Both the position numbers and the translations under genes were made by a program. 64,000 nt of DNA from Antrihabitans spumae (GTDB lineage: Bacteria; Actinomycetota; Actinomycetes; Mycobacteriales; Mycobacteriaceae): contig NZ_JBIMSN010000034.1 of NCBI RefSeq assembly GCF_043944905.1, forward strand, positions 1 to 64,000, in the 5' to 3' direction. How positions within the stretch are numbered: position 1 is the first letter of the stretch; the number at the start of each line of letters is the position of its first letter. Shown piece by piece: positions 50,401 to 57,698 of the stretch. The notes beneath the pieces are model-generated. The model saw only the letters and a program-made list of their open reading frames with translations. It did not search any database and had not been told where the DNA came from.

Positions 50401-51740
50401 AGTTGGGTGGAGCAAAACCGACGCTGACCATCGAACTCCCGTCGCCGCAGTTGGTCACCGGCCTGGACATCGCGGCGAGCCTCGGCGATCTGCCGACCCG
50501 TCCGACCGTCGTTTCGGTCAACCTCGGCGACGGACCCCAGGTTCGCGACCTGCGCGGCAACGAATCGACCATCGACCTGCACCCCCGCATCACCGACCGC
50601 ATCGAACTGAGCATCGTCGATTGGCGGTCCGTCCTCGACCTGACAGCGATCGGGTTCGCGCTGCTGCAACCCGCCGGGCTGTCCGAGGTGACGGTGCTGG
50701 GTCCGGACTCGCAGCCGCTCTACCCTGCCTCCCTCGACCTGCAACGCCGTATCACCGTCGACTGCGCCGATGGGCCGGTGTTATCGGTTGCAGGACAACA
50801 ACTTCGGATGTCCGTCACGGCAACGGTCGACGAGTTGCGCAGCGGCGCACCGGTTCGCGCGCAGCTCTGCGAGGGTCCGCAGTCGATCGATCTGCCCACC
50901 GGTCGGCAAGATGTGGCGGTCGGCCCGGGGCCGCTGTTCGTCGCCGACGGGCTCCGCTTGACAGCCGAATCGACGCAACCGCCTGCACCCGTCCGGGCCG
51001 TCCCCACCGGCGAGTGGACCGAAAATCACCGCGAGCTACAGGTGCCTGCCGAGCCGACGGATCAGTTGCTCGTTGTCCCGCAGAGCAACAACGTCGGGTG
51101 GATCGCGACGGGACCGGACGGAACCACACTGACGCCCGTCGTCGTCAACGGTTGGCAACAGGGCTGGATCGTTCCCGCCGGAACCGACGGCACCGTGACA
51201 CTCGAATTCCCGACCGACCGCTGGTACCGCGTCGGCATCTTCGGCGGTTTGCTTCTGCTGTTGCCGCTGTTCGCGCTGGCCTTCCTCCCTGCAAGAAAAG
51301 GCCGACAAGCACCCGTTCCGCCCCGCCCGTGGCGCAGCCGAACCATCGGTTTCGCCGGGCTCCTCGCGTTGACCTGGGTGATCGCCGGAGTGGCTGGTCC
51401 GGTCCTCACCGTTGTGATCGCCGCGGGCGCGATGCTGATCGCCCGCACCGGCCGGGTCGTCGCAACGTTGCAGGCAGCCGTCGCGGTAGCCGGGCTAGGC
51501 ACCGCTCTGTCGGTGGCCGCATTGTCGCGGGGACCGTGGCGCGCTCCCGACGGTTACGTCGGGCATTCGATGTGGGTTCAGTTGCCCGGGTTGATCGCGG
51601 TGATCGTCGTCGGGCTGTCTGTCCTGGCTGGACTCTCCGATGCGGGGCTGTCGGACGATCCGTCGTTGGGGCCGCCGATCCTGCGCCGACTTTCCCACCG
51701 CTTGACCGCGCGCCGAACAGGTTCCTCGACCAGCGCGTAA
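47448..51740 (+). CDS. aftD: Alpha-(1->3)-arabinofuranosyltransferase AftD, probable CTG start
   Basis: A very large GT-C glycosyltransferase (1430 aa from CTG 47448; 1379 from the TTG at 47601) that builds arabinan branches of arabinogalactan and lipoarabinomannan. Multi-pass N-terminal membrane domain (AYGYFFPHGPFFALGDLLAIP, RIVAGIAFALSPRVLTTLG), large periplasmic part with several galactose-binding/F5-8C-like beta-sandwiches, and C-terminal membrane helices. The family-typical N terminus (DRRWFAGAALV..., SPGLTAADTKYDL) is encoded upstream of 47601, where no ATG, GTG or TTG exists; CTG overlapping the DUF2613 stop (CTGA) is the only near-canonical candidate. Product sure, start uncertain. 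Confidence 0.9.
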   Translation: MIVADSQPPGSTTPLDRRWFAGAALVCLVLAFVQSPGLTAADTKYDLAQNPLGFLARASHQWSSQAPLGQVQNQAYGYFFPHGPFFALGDLLAIPPWITQRIWWALLLLAGFWGIVRLAETLGIGSRGSRIVAGIAFALSPRVLTTLGSISSETLPMMLAPWVLLASAAIASGRIGTYSPARLAAQSAVAVALMGSVNAVATGAACLVAGVWWLSHKPNRAWWIFTAWWIPCLLLATLWWIVPLLLLGSVSPPFLDYIESAGVTTQWTSLAEVLRGTDSWTPFVSPERIAGAVLVTQPAAVIATGVVAAAGMAGLGMRSMPARGRLALILFVGLAGLSAGYVGELSSPIAESVRHFLDSGGAPLRNVHKLEPLIRLPLVLGIAHLLARVPLPASASFGRLRTAYAHPERNPMVALTGLVLVALTLATSLAWTGKLAPRGGYDEVPDYWHQTAQWLEDNSDGQRALVVPGAPFASQVWGLTRDEPLQALASTPWAVRDAVPLNPPGAIRAMDSVQRLIADGRPSDDMAAALLSQGIGYVVLRNDLDSENSRSTRPMLVHQAIDGSPGLAKVAQFGDDIGPAKSDGLVADGDLRPDYPAIEIYSVSVPGAPDASAQTKPYTTDLAAVPIVQGGPESLLRLGATGPRLLASDAGRAGLPIDAVTVTDTPTNRETDFGQVDNHSSALRTPDEARRTYNLVPDYPVYGADLVNGEWTGATVSVSSAASDATQLGGASPGSGPAATVDGDNATSWLSNGLDPALGQWLRLDLDSPVDSALLRVTTSPAALGTPVTWVEIQTENGSTAARVEKPGTPITVSLPPGRTSWIRVVAIETENGSGGSQFGVSEVSVEDFSNAAAPTFVPIRHRTVLPPTPQGAAVTGWDLGQELPGRTGCADAPDRVRCSKGLALAPEEPTTFERTLNVPAPTTVVPELTVRSRQGPALETLLSAPGRPVARGQADIGDIRGSAFAATDGDPRTSWTAPEDTVRKLGGAKPTLTIELPSPQLVTGLDIAASLGDLPTRPTVVSVNLGDGPQVRDLRGNESTIDLHPRITDRIELSIVDWRSVLDLTAIGFALLQPAGLSEVTVLGPDSQPLYPASLDLQRRITVDCADGPVLSVAGQQLRMSVTATVDELRSGAPVRAQLCEGPQSIDLPTGRQDVAVGPGPLFVADGLRLTAESTQPPAPVRAVPTGEWTENHRELQVPAEPTDQLLVVPQSNNVGWIATGPDGTTLTPVVVNGWQQGWIVPAGTDGTVTLEFPTDRWYRVGIFGGLLLLLPLFALAFLPARKGRQAPVPPRPWRSRTIGFAGLLALTWVIAGVAGPVLTVVIAAGAMLIARTGRVVATLQAAVAVAGLGTALSVAALSRGPWRAPDGYVGHSMWVQLPGLIAVIVVGLSVLAGLSDAGLSDDPSLGPPILRRLSHRLTARRTGSSTSA

Positions 51741-52789
51741 CTAGCCGACGCCACCGGTATCGACAGCACGATCGTAAGGACGAGGACAAGCACGAAGCTG
51801 CCGCGGAACGGCACGATCCCGAACACCGGAAAGATGATCGACAAGATGGCTACGTGCCACATGAACAGTCCGAACGACCAACGTCCGATGGCAAGCATCA
51901 GCGGACTTTCCAAGATTCGGTGTCTGTGTGAAGCACCGAGCACCAGCGGTGCGAGCAACGCGAAGGCAAGGATCGCGCCGAGCAGCATCTTCACTGCGTG
52001 CTGCCATGGTTCGGCGCGCGTGAGGCCCGCCGGACCTGCCAGGTTGGTAGCGGCGAGGAGAAAAGCGGTGATCGCGACCGTGGCCATCAGCCCTCGGTTG
52101 GCGAAGAGGCGCTCCCACCGGACCGCAGGCCCGACCGCCAGCTCGGCGAGCAACATCCCGACCGCGAACCAGGGCAGGTAACCAGGCAGCCAATTATCGG
52201 CGTGGGTTCCCTCGGCGGTCGGGATCGGCAGAAACGACCAACCCAAGCAGATCACCGTCGACGCGAGCAGAACGGGAATGCGATACCTCGCACGCTCGCC
52301 GGACAGCCACGCCATGGCGAGCGCAAGCAACGGCAACACCAGGTAGAACGCTACTTCGACGGACAGACTCCACATCTGCGTCAAGCCGTCGGTCAGGGTC
52401 AGCGGTACGAACACCTGGACGAGCCCGAGATTGGCGAGCCAGACCCGCCAGCCGCCGCCCGCCTGGGGCAGGAACAGCAGCACGAGGATCACGACGACCC
52501 AGTAGGCGGGCAGGATGCGAGCCGCGCGATTGAGCAGGTAACGCTTGGCCGAAGGCTTCGGCGCCAGACCGCGAGCAGCGGCGGCGTGCGCGCGCCACAG
52601 CAGGAAGCCGGACAATCCGAAGAACAACGCGACGGCCATGTCGAAACGTCCCCAGATCCGGCCGATGACCGGCGAGCCTGCCGCGCCGGTCTGGAAGGCG
52701 ACGTGGGTGACGAGCACGCCGAGAGCCGCGGCGCCGCGCATACCTTCCAGCGCGGGGACGAAACCACGGACCTGACTCGGCTGTTCCAC
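51578..52789 (-). CDS. Acyltransferase 3 family membrane protein (Rv0228-like)
   Basis: A 403-aa integral membrane O-acyltransferase: VPALEGMRGAAALGVLVTHVAFQTG (catalytic His region), FFGLSGFLLWR, RAARILPAYWVVV, MWSLSVEVAFYLVLPLL and FGLFMWHVAIL, about 10 helices. Such enzymes acylate sugars or lipids of the envelope; target unknown. GTG start shares one base with the ADH stop (TAGTG). Its 3' end overlaps the convergent aftD end by 163 bases. Confidence 0.88.
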   Translation of the reverse strand: MEQPSQVRGFVPALEGMRGAAALGVLVTHVAFQTGAAGSPVIGRIWGRFDMAVALFFGLSGFLLWRAHAAAARGLAPKPSAKRYLLNRAARILPAYWVVVILVLLFLPQAGGGWRVWLANLGLVQVFVPLTLTDGLTQMWSLSVEVAFYLVLPLLALAMAWLSGERARYRIPVLLASTVICLGWSFLPIPTAEGTHADNWLPGYLPWFAVGMLLAELAVGPAVRWERLFANRGLMATVAITAFLLAATNLAGPAGLTRAEPWQHAVKMLLGAILAFALLAPLVLGASHRHRILESPLMLAIGRWSFGLFMWHVAILSIIFPVFGIVPFRGSFVLVLVLTIVLSIPVASASYALVEEPVRRAVKRWESRRRIGGPNDGSSDSPASESPARTDSPTTITAINPGN

Positions 52790-53949
52790 TAGGGCGCGAC
52801 CGCTGCACTCGACGGGTCGACGATGATCTTCGCGTGTTCCTCCGGCTTGCCGAGGGCTTCGAAAGCCGTTGCCACCCCGGCCAATCCGACTTTGCCCGTG
52901 ATCAGCGGCGTCGGATCGACCTTGCCTTCGGCGAGCATGTACAGCGCGTCACGGAATTCACGTGGGTCGTAGCCGAATGCGAAGCGCAGCTCGATTTCCT
53001 TGTTGATCGCCATCGCAGGCCGGAACTTGTCGGTCTCCATACACACCCCGACGACGACAACGCGCGACAGCAGCGGGGCGGTGGCAACGATCTGATCGAT
53101 GACGCCCGGCATGCCGACGCATTCGAAGATGACCGGCCCCTCGGGTGTCGCTCCGACGGTGTCTGCAAGCCGAAACACGTGCCACCACGGCACTTTCGGC
53201 GCCCATCGCAGTTTCTCCATGGTGTCCATTCCGAGTTCGAGCAGTCCCGTGATCTTGCGGATCTCGTTGCGCTCCGGATACGACGTCCACGGCGAGTGCT
53301 CGGCGGGATCGACGACGAGGTCGGCGCCGCACTGTTCGGCCAACTGGCGACGCCGCGGCGAGAAGTCGCTCGCGACGACATGGCGAACGCCCGACGCTTT
53401 GAGCATCGAGATGACAGCCAACCCGATCGGTCCACATCCGATCACGATCGCCGTCTGCCCCTTCCCGACCGCACCCTTGCGAACCGCGTGCCACGCGACG
53501 GCCATCGGCTCGGTCAGCGCAGCCTTCTCCGGTTCGAGACCGTTGGGCACGGTCATGGCCATGGCTTCCTGAACAACGACGCGTTCCGCGTAGCCGCCGG
53601 GTGCCAGCGCGGACAGTCCCGTCAGATGAATCTCGGAGCCGCGGCGAACGATCGGCAACGCAGCGACAGGTGCACCCAGCTTCCAGCGCTTGTGGGTTCC
53701 CGGACCGTATTCGAGAACGGAGCCGCAGAACTCGTGGCCCATGACGATGTCCTGGTCCGACCGCATGAAACCGGTGTAGCCGGTCTCGGCGGCCAACTCG
53801 GCCATGTCGTCGCAATGCACCCGGGAATGCAGGTCCGAGCCGCAGATCCCGCACGCGGTGACCTCCAGCAGCACCTGCCCCTTGCCAGGAGTGGGCGTCT
53901 CGACCTCACCGACGGTCAGCACGGTCTCCCGGCAGACGACAGCCTTCAC
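52789..53949 (-). CDS. Zinc-dependent alcohol dehydrogenase family protein
   Basis: A 386-aa medium-chain dehydrogenase. Catalytic-zinc ligands in ACGICGSDLH and MGHEFCG, cofactor motif VIGCGPIGLAVISML, and TEPMAVAWHAV. The four-Cys structural zinc lobe expected near residues 95-115 is missing (that stretch reads VRRGSEIHLTGLSALAPG). Unusually long stretch PWWHVFRLADTVG near residue 255. Substrate unknown. Confidence 0.88.
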   Translation of the reverse strand: MKAVVCRETVLTVGEVETPTPGKGQVLLEVTACGICGSDLHSRVHCDDMAELAAETGYTGFMRSDQDIVMGHEFCGSVLEYGPGTHKRWKLGAPVAALPIVRRGSEIHLTGLSALAPGGYAERVVVQEAMAMTVPNGLEPEKAALTEPMAVAWHAVRKGAVGKGQTAIVIGCGPIGLAVISMLKASGVRHVVASDFSPRRRQLAEQCGADLVVDPAEHSPWTSYPERNEIRKITGLLELGMDTMEKLRWAPKVPWWHVFRLADTVGATPEGPVIFECVGMPGVIDQIVATAPLLSRVVVVGVCMETDKFRPAMAINKEIELRFAFGYDPREFRDALYMLAEGKVDPTPLITGKVGLAGVATAFEALGKPEEHAKIIVDPSSAAVAP

Positions 53950-54256
53950 GATGGACTCCTATCGACTCTGGTTCGAACGGCGACGGCTCCCACCGCCGAC
54001 CTACAACCTCCGACCACCCTAAACGCGTCCAGGTCGGTCGTGAATCAGCCGCTGGTCGACCGAATAGTCCCGAATCGACCGCGCCGCCATTGCCTGAGGA
54101 GACAAGGCTGTTAGTGTCTTACTCGATGTCGGGCTGATCTGGCGACGGATGACGTCGACTCCATGAATTTTTCGCGGAGTCACACGTCGAGTCAGGCAAA
54201 TTTCGGTTCGTGGATCTTTTCGTGATCTGTTGTTCGTGAATATAAGGAGCGTCAGC
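53950..54256. other. 307-base gene-free region upstream of the DUF3068 gene
   Basis: Divergent promoter region of the alcohol dehydrogenase and DUF3068 genes. It holds a GACTCC (54157-54162) / GGAGTC (54176-54181) inverted repeat with a 13-base AT-rich loop, and a TATAAGG just before the ribosome-binding site of the DUF3068 gene. No ORF of note. Confidence 0.5.
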
Positions 54257-55420
54257 ATGGCGGAGCGTTCAGGGCCGAAAAAGGCGCTGGTGTGCATTCT
54301 GTTTTTCTTCGGTGTCTTCCTACTCGTTGCCGCCATCTTGATTCCGACCTACACGTTGCCCAAGCTGGCCAAAACGCCGCTTGACCTCGAGGTCACCACG
54401 ATCGCCGTGACGCCGCAGAACCAGGGCGGTGAGGTGCTCGACGCGAAGTCGCTGACCTCGCCGACAGGTGCTGCAGTCGTCGACAAGAACGTCCCGCTCG
54501 TGTCGCAGCGCTTCATCACGGTCGAAGAGCCGTCGGACTCCGACGTCGTCACCCTGCAGGGTGGCTCGACGTTGCGTCGCACCGACAAGAGCGCCGACAC
54601 CGGCCTGCTCACCGCGAGCGTCGTCAAGGGCACGTTCGATCGCAAGACCGGCGATCCGATCGAATCGGACAAGGGCGCGATCCAGGTGCAGAACGACAAG
54701 CCTGCCGAAGAGGTCGACATCACCGGCCTGGTCTACCGCTTCCCGTTCAACACGGAGAAGAAGACCTACCAGTACTACGACACCAACTCGCGTGAGACAC
54801 ATCCGATCGATTTCGTCGAAGAGACCGAGATCAACGGCGAGAAGGTTTACCACTTCAACCAGAAGGTTCCGGCGACCGACCTCTCGAAGGTCGTCGATTC
54901 GCCGACCAACAAGCTGAAGTTGCCCGCAGCGAAGTGGGGCGTCACCGACACCACCGAAGACGTGACGATGACCCGCTGGTACAGCAACGAGCGTGACATC
55001 TGGGTCGACCCGATCACGGGCATCGTCATCAGCGGTCAAGAGAAGCCGTTCCAGTACTACGCCCGCGCGGCCGACAAGCCTGAGGTGACCGTTCTGAAGG
55101 CCACTCTCGCGTACGACGAGAACACGATCGAAAATCAGATCACCATTGCGAAGGACGGCGCGGACAAGATCTCGCTGTACGGCAAGGTGCTTCCGATCAT
55201 CCTCGGCATCATCGGCATCGTTGCGCTGATCGCCGGCCTGATCCTGCTGTTCCTCGGCCGCGGTCAGCCGGGTCGCCGACGTGCGAACGGTGGCTCGACC
55301 GGTGTGCCGCCTGGTGCCGGCGCTCCGCAGTCCAACGAAGGCCGAGGCGGCCAGAGCTGGACCGGTACCAACGACCGAACCGAAGAGATTCCGGTGCAGA
55401 GACCGAATCTCAACAAGTAG
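54257..55420 (+). CDS. DUF3068 (PorA family) membrane protein, Rv0227c-like
   Basis: A 387-aa protein with an N-terminal membrane helix (ALVCILFFFGVFLLVAAIL), a large outside domain (YTLPKLAKTPLDLEVTTIA, YQYYDTNSRETHPIDFVEETEINGEKVYHF, WVDPITGIVISGQE) and a C-terminal helix (LPIILGIIGIVALIAGLILLFL) followed by a Gly/Pro-rich cytoplasmic tail. Essential in mycobacteria as I recall; pore function is a family label, not shown here. AAGGAG lies 8 bases before the ATG at 54257. Confidence 0.9.
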   Translation: MAERSGPKKALVCILFFFGVFLLVAAILIPTYTLPKLAKTPLDLEVTTIAVTPQNQGGEVLDAKSLTSPTGAAVVDKNVPLVSQRFITVEEPSDSDVVTLQGGSTLRRTDKSADTGLLTASVVKGTFDRKTGDPIESDKGAIQVQNDKPAEEVDITGLVYRFPFNTEKKTYQYYDTNSRETHPIDFVEETEINGEKVYHFNQKVPATDLSKVVDSPTNKLKLPAAKWGVTDTTEDVTMTRWYSNERDIWVDPITGIVISGQEKPFQYYARAADKPEVTVLKATLAYDENTIENQITIAKDGADKISLYGKVLPIILGIIGIVALIAGLILLFLGRGQPGRRRANGGSTGVPPGAGAPQSNEGRGGQSWTGTNDRTEEIPVQRPNLNK

Positions 55421-55432
55421 GCCGAAACCGAC

Positions 55433-55478
55433 AATCGGGCCCGCGACGCATACATTGCGTCGCGGGCCCGATTTTTTG
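55433..55478 (+). terminator. Strong intrinsic terminator after the DUF3068 gene
   Basis: Perfect 18-bp stem (55433-55450 with 55456-55473) around a TACAT loop, followed by a run of six T. One of the clearest terminators in the window. Confidence 0.95.
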
Positions 55479-55592
55479 TCGGTCGTGCCTGAACTCTACG
55501 AACCGCGCCGACGACGTCTACCGCATTTACCTAGGTTTACCAGCGGCGTTGATGGGGAACCCTCTACTTCACACACGAAGTACGGAGACCTC

Positions 55593-55877
55593 ATGAATCG
55601 CAACCGTTCCTTCTTCGCTCGACGACAACGCACCACTCCCGTAGCGCGCCGGAGCAGGTCGAACATCAGCGGACTCCTCGGCGTCATCGTGCTGATCTGG
55701 CTGGTCGTCGGTGCCGTCGCAGCGTGGCAGCGCGACTACTTCGACAGCGCACCGACCAACTGCGCGGGCACCGGCACTATCGCCCTCACTGTCGTCGCCG
55801 GACCCCTCAACTACCTCGGACTCAATCCGAAGGTCACCGATTGCAACATGCCCGACATGCCGCAACCGAGCCAGTGA
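55593..55877 (+). CDS. Small single-pass membrane protein
   Basis: A 94-aa protein: a very basic N terminus (MNRNRSFFARRQRTTPVARR), one helix (ISGLLGVIVLIWLVVGAVAAW) and an outside tail with two Cys (NCAGTGT, DCNMPDMP) that may form a disulfide. GGAG lies 6 bases upstream. Similar small proteins occur in actinobacteria; function unknown. Confidence 0.75.
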   Translation: MNRNRSFFARRQRTTPVARRSRSNISGLLGVIVLIWLVVGAVAAWQRDYFDSAPTNCAGTGTIALTVVAGPLNYLGLNPKVTDCNMPDMPQPSQ

Positions 55878-55925
55878 TCCAGCCCGAGTGACCGAGAGCG
55901 ATCCCAGACCGAACGGTAGACATTT

Positions 55926-56465
55926 GTGAACATGCAACAGGACCTCGTCGCAATCACCCAGGCGACGGCGTACGACCAGTCCGGAGCCAAGATCGGCAAA
56001 ATCGATCAGCTCTGCGTCGACGACGAATCGTCCGATCCACTGTGGCTGACCATCCACGCGGGCTGGTTCGGTTCCACGAAGGCGATTCCGTACGAAGGCG
56101 CCGTTCTCGACGGCCGGGAACTGAAGGTCGTGCCGACCAAGGACGCGGTCAAACACTCCCCCGAGCTAGGCAAGAACGACATCGGCGAGGAATTCGAATC
56201 GGAACTGTGCCGCTACTACCAGCTGCCGCTACCGGAGGATCAGCTGCGCAAGCGTCGCGCCGATGTTGCTGCTGTCGTTGACAATCGCACCGACGAGCAG
56301 CACGAGCTGGCGAAAACGTCTCAGGAGTTGCAGGACAGGTATGCACCTGATGCTCGCTCGTGTGTGGTGCTGGAGGGCAGTGGCAGCGCAATCTCGGGCA
56401 CCGCGTTCGGCGCCCCGATCGAGCAGGAGGCTTCGTCAGGGGCGCGGTTGCGCAGGTTTGCCTAG
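55926..56465 (+). CDS. PRC-barrel domain protein
   Basis: A 179-aa protein with an N-terminal PRC-barrel (ATAYDQSGAKIGKIDQLCVDDESSDPLWLTIHAGWFG) and ADV-like C-terminal part with Arg/Lys-rich helices (EDQLRKRRADVAAVV). The general type is stress-related. GTG start at 55926, with an ATG two codons on. The last 30 bases overlap the convergent flippase-like gene. Confidence 0.82.
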   Translation: MNMQQDLVAITQATAYDQSGAKIGKIDQLCVDDESSDPLWLTIHAGWFGSTKAIPYEGAVLDGRELKVVPTKDAVKHSPELGKNDIGEEFESELCRYYQLPLPEDQLRKRRADVAAVVDNRTDEQHELAKTSQELQDRYAPDARSCVVLEGSGSAISGTAFGAPIEQEASSGARLRRFA

Positions 56466-57650
56466 CAGCGCAAGCCAGGACACGATCACGGTCGTCACCG
56501 CGGCACACGCGACGGCGATCGCGATCAACTGCCCGATCGAGTCGGCAACCGTGAGCATCACGCTCATTTCGACCGCAAGGCCTGCCCAGGCAACGAGTGC
56601 GAGCCACGTTCGCTCACCGGCGATCGCGGACAGCAACGCCCCCTGCAGCAGCGCGAGACAGGCACCGTGCAGCGCGAAAGCCCATAGCGTGCCCTGAATC
56701 GGTGCGTAATCTTCGTCGACGACGATCGGCAGGAGCGGTGACGCAAGCGCTGCGCAGATAACCGTCACCGCACCGATGCCTGCCAAAACGGCCAACGCGG
56801 ACCTGATCGCACGCGCCGAGTGCTCCGGATGGGCCATCCGCGGATAGAGCACGACACCGACCGCCTGCGGCAGCCAGAACGCAACCTTCGTCGCGACGGT
56901 ACCCAGCGCGTACCGGCTCGCGTTGTCACCGTCGAGTACAAGACGAGCAACGACGATGTCGAGCGACGACAACGCGATCAGCGCAAGCTGAACCTGCGAC
57001 GCGCGCAGGACCGACACCACACTCGCAGGCAGTCGCGCCGCAACCGGACCCTCTGCCGAACCGGTCAGCAGTCGAGCACCCGCGTAGGTCGCCGCGCTGC
57101 CGACGGCACCGGCGATCAGAGCGGGTGCGGGTCCACCGCCGACGGCAAGTACGGCGACCGCAGGAACGACACGGGCGACGCCTGCTGCGCCGAGCACGAC
57201 GGCGAGGGCCTTGAACCGGCCTCGCCCCTGCAGCAGTCCCTGCTCACCGGACAGCAGGACGAGGATGGGTGCGACGAGCAGCGCGCCGATGGTCGCCGCG
57301 ACGCTGACGTTCAACACCATGGACACGACCGGAACAAGCGCCGCAGCAACGATTGCGACCAGCCCGGCACTACGTAGCTGCAACGCTCGGAGGGCCGCAG
57401 TGGACGCGCCGTGGACGACCTCCCGCGCGACGACGGTCTGCAGCGCCAAGGCAGGCACGGCCAGCACCAACTGCGCGGCGAGCAACGTGGCGAACTCGCT
57501 GTACCCGTCGAGCCCGAGCCAGCGGCTGGCAAGCAGCTGCAACAGGTAGCCGGCGACGTTGGCCGTCATTGCCCCCATCGTCACCAGTGTCAGCCCAGCC
57601 ATCGCCGACCCCGCGTCGAGCTTCGCGGTCGCGGTCGGTCGGTTGGTCAC
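56436..57650 (-). CDS. Polysaccharide-biosynthesis flippase-like membrane protein
   Basis: A 404-aa protein with about 12 membrane helices, of the MOP/Wzx type (ASRWLGLDGYSEFATLLAAQL near residue 40, LVVAPILVLLSGEQGLLQGRGRFKAL in the middle). It could translocate a lipid-linked glycan for the envelope genes around it; substrate is unknown and inference rests on fold and place. GTG start at 57650. Confidence 0.75.
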   Translation of the reverse strand: MTNRPTATAKLDAGSAMAGLTLVTMGAMTANVAGYLLQLLASRWLGLDGYSEFATLLAAQLVLAVPALALQTVVAREVVHGASTAALRALQLRSAGLVAIVAAALVPVVSMVLNVSVAATIGALLVAPILVLLSGEQGLLQGRGRFKALAVVLGAAGVARVVPAVAVLAVGGGPAPALIAGAVGSAATYAGARLLTGSAEGPVAARLPASVVSVLRASQVQLALIALSSLDIVVARLVLDGDNASRYALGTVATKVAFWLPQAVGVVLYPRMAHPEHSARAIRSALAVLAGIGAVTVICAALASPLLPIVVDEDYAPIQGTLWAFALHGACLALLQGALLSAIAGERTWLALVAWAGLAVEMSVMLTVADSIGQLIAIAVACAAVTTVIVSWLALLGKPAQPRP

Positions 57651-57698
57651 CTGCCCATGATGTCAGGCAGCGTGAAACACCCACGTATCGTGCGGCCC

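Noticed and set aside
50078..51931. A 617-codon Arg-rich rightward frame
   Set aside because: Alternative frame of aftD running on into the antisense of the acyltransferase gene; composition is typical of a shadow.
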